From: Pseudomonadales bacterium
Lineage (GTDB): Bacteria; Pseudomonadota; Gammaproteobacteria; Pseudomonadales; DC-out160
Length of the DNA: 64,000 bases
NCBI GenBank assembly: GCA_019090455.1
Contig: JAHRWA010000010.1
Span: 124,001 to 188,000 of the forward strand
Reading direction: 5' to 3'
Shown: positions 47,779 to 57,820 of the stretch, in pieces
How the letters are laid out: each line of letters begins with the position of its first letter
Position numbering within the stretch: the stretch's first letter is position 1
Notes under the pieces: generated by a model
Databases searched by the model: none
What the model saw: only the letters and a program-made list of their open reading frames with translations
Told to the model about the DNA's origin: nothing
Made by a program: the position numbers and the translations under genes

Positions 47779-47855
47779 TGGTGCGCCTGGCAGGACTTGA
47801 ACCTGCAACCTACGGCTTAGAAGGCTGTTGCTCTATCCAGTTGAGCTACAGGCGC
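47779..47855 (-). tRNA. tRNA-Arg (TCT)
   Basis: A 77-nt minus-strand gene with encoded CCA. The anticodon loop CTTCTAA gives anticodon TCT, reading AGA/AGG. The acceptor GCGCCTG pairs with CAGGCGC. The anticodon stem, ACAGC against GCCGT, contains an A29-C41 mismatch at its middle pair, unlike the fully paired E. coli form I recall. It is the middle gene of the tRNA operon. Confidence 0.94.
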
Positions 47856-47915
47856 TTAAACTGCTCTTGCCAGACAGAACCCTAAAATTTATAAGTTCTC
47901 TCAGCGCAATTGAAT

Positions 47916-47992
47916 TGGTCGGGGTAGAGGGATTTGAACCCCCGACATCTTGCTCCCAAAGCAAGCGCGCTACCAAACTGCGCTATACCCCG
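47916..47992 (-). tRNA. tRNA-Pro (TGG)
   Basis: A 77-nt minus-strand gene with encoded CCA. The anticodon loop TTTGGGA gives anticodon TGG. The acceptor CGGGGTA pairs perfectly with TACCCCG, and the T-loop is TTCAAAT. It is the first gene of the Pro-Arg-His operon, about 75 nt after the predicted start site. Confidence 0.96.
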
Positions 47993-48068
47993 ATTTCAAC
48001 TTGCGACACCTGCCCACATTACCGAATTTTATTGCTTGGTAAATGTGGCTCCATTACAAGAGGCCGCG

Positions 48069-48097
48069 ATAATACTCATCCCTATCTGGAGAGTCAA
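48069..48097 (-). promoter_or_regulatory. Sigma-70 promoter of the tRNA operon
   Basis: On the minus strand, -35 TTGACT (48097-48092) is followed by a 17-bp spacer and -10 TATTAT (48074-48069). A GC-rich discriminator, CGCGGCC, then precedes the start site, as expected for stringently controlled stable-RNA promoters. It lies about 35 bp after the glnS stop. Confidence 0.75.
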
Positions 48098-48131
48098 CAT
48101 GTGTTTAAATCTTTCTCAACAAAGACTTTTT

Positions 48132-49808
48132 TTACTTCTTTTTTTCTTTTGCCCACGAATCCTTCAAGGACACTGTGCGATTAAATATCAAGCGATTAGG
48201 CATTGAATCTACAGAATCGATACAAAAATATCCTTCTCGCTCGAACTGATATCGACTGCCTTTAGTCGATTTAGCCAAACTAGGTTCCGCCATCGCATTT
48301 TTAACGACCACCAATGAGCTTTCATTTATGGAAGAATGAAAATCATCGCCTTTATCTGGGCTTTCCTCATTAAATAGACGATCGTAAAGGCGAACTTCCA
48401 CAGGCAAAGCATGCTGAACTGAAACCCAATGTATAACCCCTTTCACCTTTCGACCTTCAGGCTTCTTACCTAAAGTTTTATCATCATATGAACAGCGTAG
48501 CTCTTGGACAACCCCACCTGCACCTTTAATCACTTCGTCACACTTAATGACATAAGCATTACGCAATCGCACTTCTTTATTCGGCGCCAGACGAAAGTAC
48601 TTTGAAGGAGGTGACTCCATAAAATCATTTCGATCTATATATAGCTCTCGTGAAAAAGGGATCCCTCTTTTCCCCATCGACTCGTTCTTGGGATGCCGAG
48701 AGGCTTGCAAGAACTCTTCTTTGCCATCTGGAAAATTAGTGATGACGACTTTGAGAGGCGCTAACACACACATTGCTCTGGGCGCATTACTGTCCAAATC
48801 ATCCCGGATAGCAAATTCCAACATACCCAAATCCACGACACTATCAGACTTAGTGACTCCGATTGCATCACAAAAATGGCGTATAGAAGCAGGCGTATAA
48901 CCTCGCCTACGCAACCCCGCTATTGTTGGCATTCTAGGGTCATCCCAACCCAACACCAGCCCTTCATCTACAATCGTTTTAAGTTTCCGCTTACTCGTAA
49001 CGGTATAATTTAGGTTAAGGCGAGCGAATTCGATTTGCTGTGGATGTGATTCCATTTCCAATGTATCGAGAAACCAATCATATAACGGTCGATGATCCTC
49101 AAACTCAAGAGTACACAATGAGTGGGTCACTTTTTCTATTGCATCCGAAATACAATGAGCATAGTCATACATCGGATAGATACACCAATCATCACCGGTC
49201 TGATGGTGTATAACGGAACGAATTCGGTAAATTACAGGATCGCGCATATTAATATTAGGCGAAGACATATCCACTTTGGCACGCAGTGAATACTGGCCAT
49301 CCTCAAACTCACCCTGCTTCATCCGCTGAAATAGGACTAAATTTTCTTCGATCTCACGATCACGATCAGGAGAGTTTTTACCAGGCTCGGTAAGCGTTCC
49401 ACGATACTCTCTGGCCTGTTCGGGCGTTAAGCCGCAAACATAAGCCTTCCCACTCGTAATAAGTGCCACAGCGTAGTCATAAAACTGCTGAAAATAATCG
49501 GAAGCGTAATGAACCTCACCGGCCCATTCATACCCTAGCCACTCAACATCACGCTTTATCGATTTAACATACTCTACGCTTTCCTTCTCAGGATTCGTGT
49601 CATCAAATCGCAAGTTGCATAGCCCTGAGTATTGCTCCGCAATCCCAAAATTCAAACAAATCGATTTGGCGTGTCCTACGTGCAAGTAACCATTCGGCTC
49701 AGGAGGAAATCGAGTATGTACCCTCCCCTCATTTTTTTGCGCTTTAAGGTCGCCATCGATAATGTGTTTGATAAAGTTGCTCGGTGGAGCTGTATCGGAT
49801 TCACTCAT
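48132..49808 (-). CDS. glnS: Glutamine-tRNA ligase
   Basis: GlnRS charges tRNA-Gln with glutamine. The 558-residue class I synthetase has the HIGH motif as HVGH in [15 protein letters not shown] (about residues 35-49) and the KMSKS-type motif as VTSKRKL near 271. The anticodon-binding beta-barrel domains run from about 340 to the end. In Pseudomonas cysS lies between glnS and the tRNA cluster, as I recall; here the tRNA promoter follows directly. It is divergent from ppiB. Confidence 0.97.
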   Translation of the reverse strand: MSESDTAPPSNFIKHIIDGDLKAQKNEGRVHTRFPPEPNGYLHVGHAKSICLNFGIAEQYSGLCNLRFDDTNPEKESVEYVKSIKRDVEWLGYEWAGEVHYASDYFQQFYDYAVALITSGKAYVCGLTPEQAREYRGTLTEPGKNSPDRDREIEENLVLFQRMKQGEFEDGQYSLRAKVDMSSPNINMRDPVIYRIRSVIHHQTGDDWCIYPMYDYAHCISDAIEKVTHSLCTLEFEDHRPLYDWFLDTLEMESHPQQIEFARLNLNYTVTSKRKLKTIVDEGLVLGWDDPRMPTIAGLRRRGYTPASIRHFCDAIGVTKSDSVVDLGMLEFAIRDDLDSNAPRAMCVLAPLKVVITNFPDGKEEFLQASRHPKNESMGKRGIPFSRELYIDRNDFMESPPSKYFRLAPNKEVRLRNAYVIKCDEVIKGAGGVVQELRCSYDDKTLGKKPEGRKVKGVIHWVSVQHALPVEVRLYDRLFNEESPDKGDDFHSSINESSLVVVKNAMAEPSLAKSTKGSRYQFEREGYFCIDSVDSMPNRLIFNRTVSLKDSWAKEKKK

Positions 49809-50081
49809 ACTTGTTAATCTATTGATTGATTGAAACTTTTAACTTCAAATTATTGTGGATTTAATCACGAAAATGCGCGGCCACCCCCTTTTCAACCTGC
49901 GATAAATGACAGTATTATAGCGCCAGAAAGGTAACCTTCGGAAAAGCGCTATCATACTCTTGCTGTCGTATCAGACAAGACAATTGATCGTAATTCTCCA
50001 AAGCCTTAGCTAGCAAGAATTGACGAAAGAAACTCAACAGCAAACTAGCCTTCAATAAAACTAAAGGATACGGGGATTACA
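49809..50081. promoter_or_regulatory. Divergent glnS-ppiB region
   Basis: For glnS (minus strand) there is a consensus -10 TATAAT at 49919-49914 with a poor -35. A second pair, TTGTCT (49978-49973) and TATGAT (49956-49951), has a 16-bp spacer. For ppiB only a GGGGA ribosome site before the ATG is clear. Confidence 0.4.
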
Positions 50082-50588
50082 ATGAGCCTGATAAAAGTAG
50101 CACTTAACACAAACCAAGGGAAAATTGTTTTAGAATTGGATGATGAAAAAGCACCGGAATCTGTAAAAAACTTTATAAGCTATGTTGAAAGCGGCCATTA
50201 CGAAGGTACTGTTTTTCATCGAGTGATTGATGGCTTTATGATACAAGGCGGTGGATTTGATATCGATATGAACCAAAAACCAGTCCAAGCCGCCATTAAA
50301 AATGAGGCAAACAATGGCCTGAAAAACCAGATTGGCACTATTGCCATGGCTCGCACTAACGACCCTCATTCCGCCACGGCTCAATTTTTTATTAATACAG
50401 TAGACAATGGATTTCTAGACCACACTGCCGAGTCTGCTCAAGGCTGGGGTTATGCTGTGTTTGGCGAAGTATGCACAGGCATTGAAGTTGTGAACAAAAT
50501 AGTAAAAGTGAAAGTTGGCAGTGCTGGAGCACACCAGGACGTCCCGGAAGAACCCGTTATCATCGAAAGTGCCAGCGTCGTAAAATAA
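50082..50588 (+). CDS. ppiB: Cytoplasmic peptidyl-prolyl cis-trans isomerase B (cyclophilin)
   Basis: A 168-residue cyclophilin without a signal peptide. The catalytic arginine region [15 protein letters not shown] and the core [27 protein letters not shown] are conserved. It accelerates proline isomerisation in folding. It is followed after 84 nt by lpxH in the same direction, the arrangement seen in Pseudomonas. Confidence 0.96.
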   Translation: MSLIKVALNTNQGKIVLELDDEKAPESVKNFISYVESGHYEGTVFHRVIDGFMIQGGGFDIDMNQKPVQAAIKNEANNGLKNQIGTIAMARTNDPHSATAQFFINTVDNGFLDHTAESAQGWGYAVFGEVCTGIEVVNKIVKVKVGSAGAHQDVPEEPVIIESASVVK

Positions 50589-50672
50589 ACGATGCCCCAT
50601 TAGTAGGTAAACTCAAATAGAACTGAGTACATAGAGTTAAACAACCAAGATGCCAATTAATCAACAATACTG

Positions 50673-51398
50673 ATGACGACTCTTTTCATCTCAGATCTTC
50701 ACCTAGAAGAAGAACGCCCGGAAATCACTCGGGCGTTTTCTCGTTTTATCCAGCAAGAAGCCATTAACGCCGATGCCTTATATATATTGGGCGATTTCTT
50801 TGAGGTTTGGATAGGAGACGATTTTCGTTGCCCTTTTACTAAGAAGATCATCGCTCTGTTACAACAGGTTTCCAATGCAGGTGTTCCTCTCTATTTTATG
50901 CAAGGAAACCGTGATTTTTTAATTGGCAGCGACTTTTGTAGTGCTGCTGGCTGCACTCTTCTCAAAGATCCAACAGTCATCACTCTTCATAACGAACCTA
51001 TTTTACTTTGCCACGGCGATCATCTTTGCACCGAAGACAAGGACTACATGGCATTTCGTAAAATGGTAAGAAACCCTGAATGGCAACGAGTTTTCTTAAG
51101 TAAATCCATAACTGAAAGAACATCCATCGCTCGCCAATTACGGGATCATAGTAAAGCAGAAACTCAAGAGAAGAATTACGAAATACTCGATGTCACTGAA
51201 TCAGAAGTTATACCCTATATGGAAAAATACGGTGTCACGACATTAATTCATGGGCACACTCACCGCCCTCGCATTCACCCTCTTAAGATAAAAGGGAAAA
51301 CAGCCAAACGAATAGTTCTAGGAGACTGGTATACACAATCTTCAGTACTTCGCATAAATAATGGCACCTACGACTTAAGCTCTACAGCATTGACTTAA
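50673..51398 (+). CDS. lpxH: UDP-2,3-diacylglucosamine diphosphatase LpxH
   Basis: LpxH cleaves UDP-2,3-diacylglucosamine to lipid X in lipid A synthesis. The 241-residue metallophosphoesterase shows every metal-binding block: Asp8 and His10 in ISDLH, ILGDFFEVWIGDD, QGNRDFLIG, LLCHGDHLCTEDKDY and HGHTHRPRIH. The ribosome site is weak. It lies before an LpxL-like acyltransferase gene, another lipid A-related function. Confidence 0.95.
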   Translation: MTTLFISDLHLEEERPEITRAFSRFIQQEAINADALYILGDFFEVWIGDDFRCPFTKKIIALLQQVSNAGVPLYFMQGNRDFLIGSDFCSAAGCTLLKDPTVITLHNEPILLCHGDHLCTEDKDYMAFRKMVRNPEWQRVFLSKSITERTSIARQLRDHSKAETQEKNYEILDVTESEVIPYMEKYGVTTLIHGHTHRPRIHPLKIKGKTAKRIVLGDWYTQSSVLRINNGTYDLSSTALT

Positions 51399-51459
51399 TG
51401 GACTCTCCACCTAGCCCTAATTAAGATAGATACAAGAAAACCCACAATATAGAATCATT

Positions 51460-52371
51460 ATGGAAAACTCTGAAAGTAAAGCGACACAGCTTAAAGGCAA
51501 ATTGGCCGCCTTCCTGCTGCATACTCTAGGCCTACTGCCTCTTAGCGTGGCTCAGTTTATCGGCGCTTTTCTCGGATGGCTCCTTTGGTTTTTTCCCACC
51601 AGCGCCAAACGCGTTACCTTGATCAATCTGGACAGATGTTTTCCCAATGAATCAAAAGACAGTCGTAATAAAACTGCGCGTCTGTCTCTAATTCAATCAG
51701 GAATGATGATGCTCGAAATCGCCCCTCTTTGGATCAAGCCCTTCGAATGGGGAAAACAGTTTATCGTCTCTGTTGAAGGGGAAGAGTTGATTGACCAGGC
51801 AGCTGACAAAGGTGCAGGAATATTATTTATCACTCCGCACATCGGTAACTGGGAACTTCTAAGTCAGTACATCGCCAGTCGCTTTCAGGTTACCGCCATG
51901 TATCGTCCGTCCAAACTAAAAGCCGTTGACAACATTATACTAAGCTCCCGCGCAGAACCCGGCACCATTATGGCTCCCACTAATATTCGAGGTGTCAAAC
52001 AGCTAAAAGATTGCCTAAATTCGGGTGGAACCACCGTCATTTTTCCCGATCAAGTTCCGCACGAACGCGGCGGCGTTTATGTTCCTTTTTTTGCCGAATC
52101 TTGCTTCACTGGAGTATTGGTACCTCGACTACTGAGAAACTCCGAGATTACACCTTTGTGCATCTATTGCCGTCGTTTAGGGATTGGAAAGGGATTTGAA
52201 GTGCGTGTCGTCCCAGTAAACCCAGCGATAAAATCAGCCGACGTGCCTATAGCCACTCGCGCCGTTAACGAAGTCATAGAAACAATCGTAACCACCGATA
52301 GAGAGCAATATCAATGGAGCTACAAGCGCTTCAAGGAAGAAGGCAGGCCTGGCGGAAAGGTGCATTACTAA
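51460..52371 (+). CDS. LpxL/HtrB-type lipid A acyltransferase
   Basis: A 303-residue inner-membrane acyltransferase of the LpxL/LpxM family, which adds secondary acyl chains to lipid A or related glycolipids. One N-terminal hydrophobic segment (about residues 17-45) is followed by the HX4E catalytic pair His127/Glu132 in TPHIGNWELL, the FPDQVPHERGGVYVPFF substrate block and the C-terminal YQWSYKRFK. It sits 61 nt behind lpxH, which supports a lipid A role. LpxL versus LpxM specificity cannot be read. Confidence 0.88.
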   Translation: MENSESKATQLKGKLAAFLLHTLGLLPLSVAQFIGAFLGWLLWFFPTSAKRVTLINLDRCFPNESKDSRNKTARLSLIQSGMMMLEIAPLWIKPFEWGKQFIVSVEGEELIDQAADKGAGILFITPHIGNWELLSQYIASRFQVTAMYRPSKLKAVDNIILSSRAEPGTIMAPTNIRGVKQLKDCLNSGGTTVIFPDQVPHERGGVYVPFFAESCFTGVLVPRLLRNSEITPLCIYCRRLGIGKGFEVRVVPVNPAIKSADVPIATRAVNEVIETIVTTDREQYQWSYKRFKEEGRPGGKVHY

Positions 52372-52654
52372 ACAGGCTTAAAGCTCTATGTGTAACGCTC
52401 AAATCACCTGATTGAATTTCACAAGGGTTGATCTATCGTACATACATAACAACCCACAATAGTGCGAGATTGCCAGGTTATGAATCCTCCGCTTAAGATC
52501 CTGACCCGCTTAACATTTTACGCTTTTTCTTGTACAATGTGCGCCAATTATTGTTCAGACAGAACAAACAACACTCAATACGGATAACGTCTAAAACCGT
52601 TTTTTAGATCACTATTTTAGACAGCCAGATCCACTAGAAATAAAGAGGTTTATC
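52372..52654. other. Spacer before acnB
   Basis: 283 bp without a gene. It holds the acnB promoter (52510-52538) and a leader of about 110 nt. No terminator hairpin for the acyltransferase gene stands out. Confidence 0.45.
52510..52538 (+). promoter_or_regulatory. Sigma-70 promoter of acnB
   Basis: -35 TTAACA (52510-52515), a 17-bp spacer and -10 TACAAT (52533-52538), each one mismatch from consensus. Predicted start is near 52545, giving a leader of about 110 nt. Confidence 0.7.
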
Positions 52655-55234
52655 GTGCTTGAAGCTTACCGACAACATGTTGCAGAACGTGCTACTCAAG
52701 GTATACCAGCCCAGCCACTCAACGAAGAGCAAACAGCTGCGCTAGTTCAACTTTTGAAAAGCCCACCCGCTGGAGAAGAAGAGTTTTTACTGGACCTTAT
52801 ATCCAATAGAGTACCTGCAGGTGTTGATCCCGCTGCCTATATCAAAGCGAGTTTTTTGGCCGCGGTCGCCACGGGGCAAGCAAGCTCACCCGTTATAGAC
52901 AAGAAAAAGGCAACGTTTCTTTTGGGCACCATGCTCGGCGGATACAATATAGAGCCACTGATCAAATTGCTGGATGATGATGAAGTTGCCGATATCGCGG
53001 TTGAAGCTTTGTCCCATACGCTACTAGTTTTTGATGCCTTCCATGACATTGTAGAAAAAGCGAAGAGTAATTCTCACGCTAAAAAAGTACTCCAATCCTG
53101 GGCCGATGCAGATTGGTTTACCTCCAGAAAAGAGATGCCTGCCAAATTCACTTACACCGTATTTAAAGTCACTGGCGAAACTAACACCGATGATCTGTCA
53201 CCCGCTCAAGACGCTTGGTCCAGGCCCGACATTCCATTGCATGCACTTGCTATGCTCAAAAACTCAAGAGACGGCATTCACAACGCCTTAGAGCAAATTT
53301 CTGAACTCAAAGAAAAAGGTTTTCCTCTCACTTATGTAGGTGATGTTGTAGGAACCGGCTCTTCCAGAAAATCTGCCACCAACTCTGTTCTATGGTACAT
53401 GGGTGATGATATTCCATTCGTACCTAACAAGCGTGATGGTGGCATGGTACTCGGCGGAAAAATAGCACCGATTTTCTTTAACACAATGGAAGATGCGGGC
53501 GCGCTTCCTATCGAATGCCCAGTTGACGATTTACAAATGGGCGACATTATTGATGTCTATCCAAACGAGGGCGTTATCAAACGCCATGATAGCGATGAAG
53601 TCGTTTCCAAATTTGAATTCAGAACGGAAGTTCTCATAGACGAAGTACGTGCAGGTGGTCGAATCCCTTTAATTATCGGCAGGGGTTTAACGGAAAGGGC
53701 TCGAGAAACATTGAAACTTGAGCCGACTAGCCTCTTCCGCTCACCCGTCGAAGTCAAAGATACCGGCAAAGGCTACAGCCTTGCACAAAAGATTGTCGGT
53801 AAAGCCTGCGGCGTTGAAGGAGTACGCGCCGGGTCTTATTGCGAACCAAAAATGACCACAGTGGGGTCACAAGACACCACCGGCCCCATGACCCGTGATG
53901 AATTAAAAGATCTTGCCTGCCTTGGGTTTTCTGCTGATTTGGTAATGCAATCTTTCTGTCATACCGCCGCCTACCCTAAGCCCATAGACGTTGAGATGCA
54001 GCATACTCTACCCGACTTCATACGGAATCGAGGTGGTGTTTCTTTACGCCCTGGCGACGGTATCATTCACTCTTGGCTCAATCGAATGTTACTACCTGAT
54101 ACCGTCGGCACCGGCGGAGACTCTCACACACGTTTTCCTCTCGGCATTTCATTTCCAGCAGGATCGGGATTAGTCGCATTCGCTGCTGCCACAGGCGTTA
54201 TGCCTTTGGATATGCCAGAGTCAATTCTGGTTCGGTTTACCGGCACTCGACAACCGGGCATCACACTTCGTGACTTGGTCCACGCAATCCCTCTAGAAGC
54301 GATCAAATTGGGATTATTAACCGTTGAGAAAAAGGGCAAGAAAAACGAATTTTCAGGCCGAATTCTAGAAATTGAGGGTTTGAAAGATTTAACCATAGAG
54401 CAAGCCTTCGAACTTTCTGACGCTTCTGCGGAGCGTTCCGCAGCGGGTTGTAGCATTGCCTTGTCGGAAGAGTCAGTCGCTGAGTATTTAAATTCCAATA
54501 TCACCCTCCTTAAATGGATGATTGGCAATGGTTACGGAGACGCAGGCACATTGGAGCGTCGTATTCAACAAATGCAAAAATGGCTAGCCAACCCTTCACT
54601 ATTAAAAGCAGATGCCAATGCAGAGTACGCAGAAATCATTGAAATTAATTTGGACGAGATTAAAGAGCCAATATTGTGCTGCCCCAACGACCCCGATGAT
54701 GCTAAAACATTATCAGAAGTCGCAGGCGAAAAAATCGATGAGGTTTTCATTGGTTCATGCATGACTAATATTGGCCACTTTCGCGCAGCCGGTAAACTAC
54801 TAGAAAAAGTGGACGGAGCACTACCCACCAAACTTTGGATAGCACCGCCTACTAAAATGGACGAAAGCAAATTGATGGAAGAAGGTTACTACAGTACATT
54901 TGGGAAATCTGGTGCTCGAACCGAGATGCCAGGATGCTCACTTTGTATGGGTAATCAGGCTCGAGTTGCGGCGGAATGCACGGTTGTATCTACGTCTACA
55001 CGTAATTTCCCTAACCGACTTGGTCAAGGATCTGATGTGTATCTTGCGTCAGCGGAACTCGCTGCAATCTCGGCAATTATTGGGAAACTTCCCACGAAAA
55101 ATGAGTACCTCGAGTACGCTAACACCATTGACTCAATGTCTGATGATATTTACCGATATATGAATTTCGACAAACTTAAAGAATACTCATCGGTAGCAGA
55201 TCAAGTGAAAATCCCTCTCGCACAAAAAAGCTAG
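52655..55234 (+). CDS. acnB: Aconitate hydratase B
   Basis: AcnB interconverts citrate and isocitrate, and in some bacteria also 2-methylisocitrate intermediates. The 859-residue protein has the AcnB order: HEAT-like N-terminal domain (about 1-160), swivel domain (about 165-370), then the catalytic core with [17 protein letters not shown]. The cluster cysteines are in [11 protein letters not shown] (about 701) and PGCSLCMGN (about 760 and 763). The start is GTG, with AGAGG 6 nt before it. It is monocistronic, behind its own promoter. Confidence 0.97.
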   Translation: MLEAYRQHVAERATQGIPAQPLNEEQTAALVQLLKSPPAGEEEFLLDLISNRVPAGVDPAAYIKASFLAAVATGQASSPVIDKKKATFLLGTMLGGYNIEPLIKLLDDDEVADIAVEALSHTLLVFDAFHDIVEKAKSNSHAKKVLQSWADADWFTSRKEMPAKFTYTVFKVTGETNTDDLSPAQDAWSRPDIPLHALAMLKNSRDGIHNALEQISELKEKGFPLTYVGDVVGTGSSRKSATNSVLWYMGDDIPFVPNKRDGGMVLGGKIAPIFFNTMEDAGALPIECPVDDLQMGDIIDVYPNEGVIKRHDSDEVVSKFEFRTEVLIDEVRAGGRIPLIIGRGLTERARETLKLEPTSLFRSPVEVKDTGKGYSLAQKIVGKACGVEGVRAGSYCEPKMTTVGSQDTTGPMTRDELKDLACLGFSADLVMQSFCHTAAYPKPIDVEMQHTLPDFIRNRGGVSLRPGDGIIHSWLNRMLLPDTVGTGGDSHTRFPLGISFPAGSGLVAFAAATGVMPLDMPESILVRFTGTRQPGITLRDLVHAIPLEAIKLGLLTVEKKGKKNEFSGRILEIEGLKDLTIEQAFELSDASAERSAAGCSIALSEESVAEYLNSNITLLKWMIGNGYGDAGTLERRIQQMQKWLANPSLLKADANAEYAEIIEINLDEIKEPILCCPNDPDDAKTLSEVAGEKIDEVFIGSCMTNIGHFRAAGKLLEKVDGALPTKLWIAPPTKMDESKLMEEGYYSTFGKSGARTEMPGCSLCMGNQARVAAECTVVSTSTRNFPNRLGQGSDVYLASAELAAISAIIGKLPTKNEYLEYANTIDSMSDDIYRYMNFDKLKEYSSVADQVKIPLAQKS

Positions 55235-55256
55235 CATCCATCACAATGTAAGCTAC

Positions 55257-55289
55257 AACCAAGACGCGATATTCTATCGCGTCTTGGTT
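55257..55289 (+). terminator. Hairpin downstream of acnB
   Basis: Perfect 15-bp arms AACCAAGACGCGATA and TATCGCGTCTTGGTT flank the loop TTC, 23 bp after the acnB stop. The stem is GC-rich, but no long T-run follows, so termination may be partial. Confidence 0.7.
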
Positions 55290-55512
55290 CAAACCGTGCT
55301 TTATCGTAAATTCACCTTTTGCTATTTCTAGCCTTTTAAAAATAAATATACTTTTCGTTTTACCTTTCCCTGCCCCTCTTTAGTCCCAGTCAATTCGTTG
55401 GAAGCTTAGTTTAAGTTACTATAGAATATTCGATTCTCACATCTAACATCCGCTCGTCTTTATTCATTAATAAGATAAATTCGCTAATACAATAATTAAA
55501 GGAATGCCGTGT

Positions 55513-56721
55513 ATGAAATCACCTCTCTCAGCAAAGGCTGCTGCTATCAGCGAACTGTTAGAAAAATTTATGGAAGATGAAATCTATCCGGTAGAGAAAG
55601 AATATTCTGACTATATACATTCCACTGACAATCCTTGGGAAACGCCTCCACTGCTACAAGAACTAAAGATCAAAGCGAAAGAAGTTGGCTTGTGGAATCT
55701 CTTTTTACCGATCAAACACTATGAGGATGGCTTAAGTAATGTCGATTACGCTCCTCTAGCGGAAATCATGGGACGAGTTATTTGGGCACCCATTGTATTT
55801 AATTGCAATGCGCCAGACACCGGCAACATGGAAGTCTTTATTAATTACGCGACCCATGAGCAAAAAGAAAAATGGTTAAAGCCGCTATTGGCGGGAGAAA
55901 TTCGCTCTGCTTTCGCTATGACCGAACCCGATGTTGCCAGCTCCGATGCCACCAATGTTCAGTGTTCCATCGTTAGGGATGGTGATGAATACGTGATAAA
56001 TGGTAAAAAATGGTTTATCACCGGCATCAAGCACGAAGCCTGCAAAATCATGATCGTCATGGGGAAAACCGATCCTGACAATCCAAATCGACATATTCAA
56101 CAATCTCAAGTATTAGTTCCCAAGGACACTCCAGGCGTTACAATCGTAAGACCTCTGACCACATTAGGTTACTTAGGTGCGCCTCTTGGTGAAGCGGAAA
56201 TTGCTTTTGATAATGTCCGTGTACCGGTAGAAAACATATTGCTCGGAGAAGGTCGCGGATTCGAAATCGCACAGGGTCGACTTGGACCAGGACGAATTCA
56301 TCACTGCATGCGCCTAGTAGGTTGTGCACAGCGAGCGCTAGAATTAATGTGTAAACGCTCAGAAGAACGCAGCACCTTTGGCCGCAAACTTAGCGAGAAT
56401 CAATCTGTGCGTGAAGACATCGCTCAATCTTACTGCGATGTAGAACAGGCTCGTTTATTGACAATGATGGCAGCTGAAAAAATCGATCGCCTCGGCAATA
56501 AAGAAGCAAAAGATCTGATTGCTGCCATTAAAATTGTCACTCCGGCAATGGCTGCCCGCGTCATCGATAAAGCAATTCAAATCCATGGTGCCGGGGGACT
56601 AACAAAAGATTATTTCCTAGCAGAAGCCTATAACTACGCGCGACAAATTCGATTCGCTGATGGACCCGATCAAGTCCATATGATGCAGCTAGGTCGCTCT
56701 CTTATCAAACAATACAATTAA
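55513..56721 (+). CDS. Acyl-CoA dehydrogenase of the ACAD10/11 type
   Basis: A 402-residue flavoprotein. It has FAMTEPDVASSDATN and GKKWFITG in the FAD-binding middle domain, and RSTFGRKLSENQSVREDIAQS with IQIHGAGGLTKDY in the C-terminal helical domain. Sequence character resembles ACAD10/ACAD11 and P. putida LvaC rather than classical short-chain enzymes. An ATG at 55504 would add three residues. The one at 55513 has AAGGA 10 nt before it, while 55504 would sit directly on it. It is first of an operon with an APH-fold kinase and an SDR, the partner set expected for 4-hydroxyacyl-CoA conversion. Confidence 0.88.
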   Translation: MKSPLSAKAAAISELLEKFMEDEIYPVEKEYSDYIHSTDNPWETPPLLQELKIKAKEVGLWNLFLPIKHYEDGLSNVDYAPLAEIMGRVIWAPIVFNCNAPDTGNMEVFINYATHEQKEKWLKPLLAGEIRSAFAMTEPDVASSDATNVQCSIVRDGDEYVINGKKWFITGIKHEACKIMIVMGKTDPDNPNRHIQQSQVLVPKDTPGVTIVRPLTTLGYLGAPLGEAEIAFDNVRVPVENILLGEGRGFEIAQGRLGPGRIHHCMRLVGCAQRALELMCKRSEERSTFGRKLSENQSVREDIAQSYCDVEQARLLTMMAAEKIDRLGNKEAKDLIAAIKIVTPAMAARVIDKAIQIHGAGGLTKDYFLAEAYNYARQIRFADGPDQVHMMQLGRSLIKQYN

Positions 56722-56738
56722 TTTTAAGAGTATATGTT

Positions 56739-57788
56739 ATGGCTAATGAAATCACCCCGGCGTTACGCAGCAAGCTGAATGGCTATCTGCAGGAGCGCAT
56801 TGTTAATTTTGGCAGCTTGCTAAGCGCTGACAAATTCTCCGATGGGCAGTCTAATCCAACTTATTTATTGACTACCGACACATCCAAATATGTTTTGAGA
56901 CGTAAGCCGGAAGGACCTGTCCTGCCATCAGCTCATGCTGTCGACAGAGAATTTCGCGTCATGTCCGCTTTGGCGAAAACTCCCGTACCCATCCCTACTA
57001 TGCATCTGTTATGCGAAGACGTGGACGTTATCGGCAGTATGTTCTACGTCATGGAATTTGTAGACGGACCACTCTATTGGGATGCTCAATTATCTGAAAT
57101 ATCAGAGCCTGCGGTACGTGGTGAGATATACGATCAGATGAACAAAACCTTAGCTTATCTACACAGTGTCGATATTGACGCAATTGGACTCAGTGAATTC
57201 GGTAGGCCCGGCAGCTACTTCGAACGACAGTACAAACGCTGGAGCAAGCAATACCGAGCTTCTGAAACTGATAAAATCGAAGCGATGGAAATATTAATGG
57301 AATGGCTACCCAAAAACATGCCTGAGGACGATGGCCGGGTCAGCCTAATCCACGGGGATTATCGCATCGACAACATTATATTTGCACGCAATGAACCACG
57401 AATACTAGCCGTTCTCGACTGGGAACTTTCGACTCTCGGCCACCCTTTTTCCGATTTAGCCTATCAATGCATGCAACTTCGCATGCCCTCAGATCCTTCC
57501 CTTGGAAACTTGGCAGGCTTGGACACTGTGGATCGTCATGCACTCGGTATCCCCACAGAAGAGGAGTACGTATCTCGGTATTGTGAACGCATGGGACTTA
57601 AAGAAATTCCCAACTGGTCATTTTACTTGGTTTTCAATTTCTTCCGGTTTTCCAGTATTTTGCAGGGCATTATGAAACGCTATGAAGATGGCTCCGCATC
57701 CAACGAACAAGCGTTAAGCTACGGGAAGATGGCTCGACCCACCGCAGAGATGGCGCTAGCCTATTTGCAAAACGAAAAATTATTATAA
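56739..57788 (+). CDS. APH-fold phosphotransferase (acyl-CoA dehydrogenase partner, LvaA/ACAD10-kinase-like)
   Basis: A 349-residue protein kinase-like/aminoglycoside phosphotransferase-fold enzyme. SDGQSNPTYLL is the glycine-containing loop, YVLRRKPEG carries the ATP-binding lysine, LIHGDYRIDNIIF holds the catalytic Asp and Asn, and LAVLDWELSTLGHP the metal-binding Asp. In animal ACAD10/11 this domain is fused to the dehydrogenase, and in the Pseudomonas levulinate pathway it is the separate LvaA that phosphorylates 4-hydroxyacyl-CoA. Here it follows the dehydrogenase by 17 nt. It is therefore unlikely to be an antibiotic-resistance enzyme. Confidence 0.87.
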   Translation: MANEITPALRSKLNGYLQERIVNFGSLLSADKFSDGQSNPTYLLTTDTSKYVLRRKPEGPVLPSAHAVDREFRVMSALAKTPVPIPTMHLLCEDVDVIGSMFYVMEFVDGPLYWDAQLSEISEPAVRGEIYDQMNKTLAYLHSVDIDAIGLSEFGRPGSYFERQYKRWSKQYRASETDKIEAMEILMEWLPKNMPEDDGRVSLIHGDYRIDNIIFARNEPRILAVLDWELSTLGHPFSDLAYQCMQLRMPSDPSLGNLAGLDTVDRHALGIPTEEEYVSRYCERMGLKEIPNWSFYLVFNFFRFSSILQGIMKRYEDGSASNEQALSYGKMARPTAEMALAYLQNEKLL

Positions 57789-57820
57789 TAGAGCAGGACT
57801 AAACAATACGGAGATAGTCA

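Noticed and set aside
56739..57788. Aminoglycoside resistance phosphotransferase
   Set aside because: The APH fold is shared, but sequence blocks and the adjacent acyl-CoA dehydrogenase fit the ACAD10/LvaA-type metabolic kinases.
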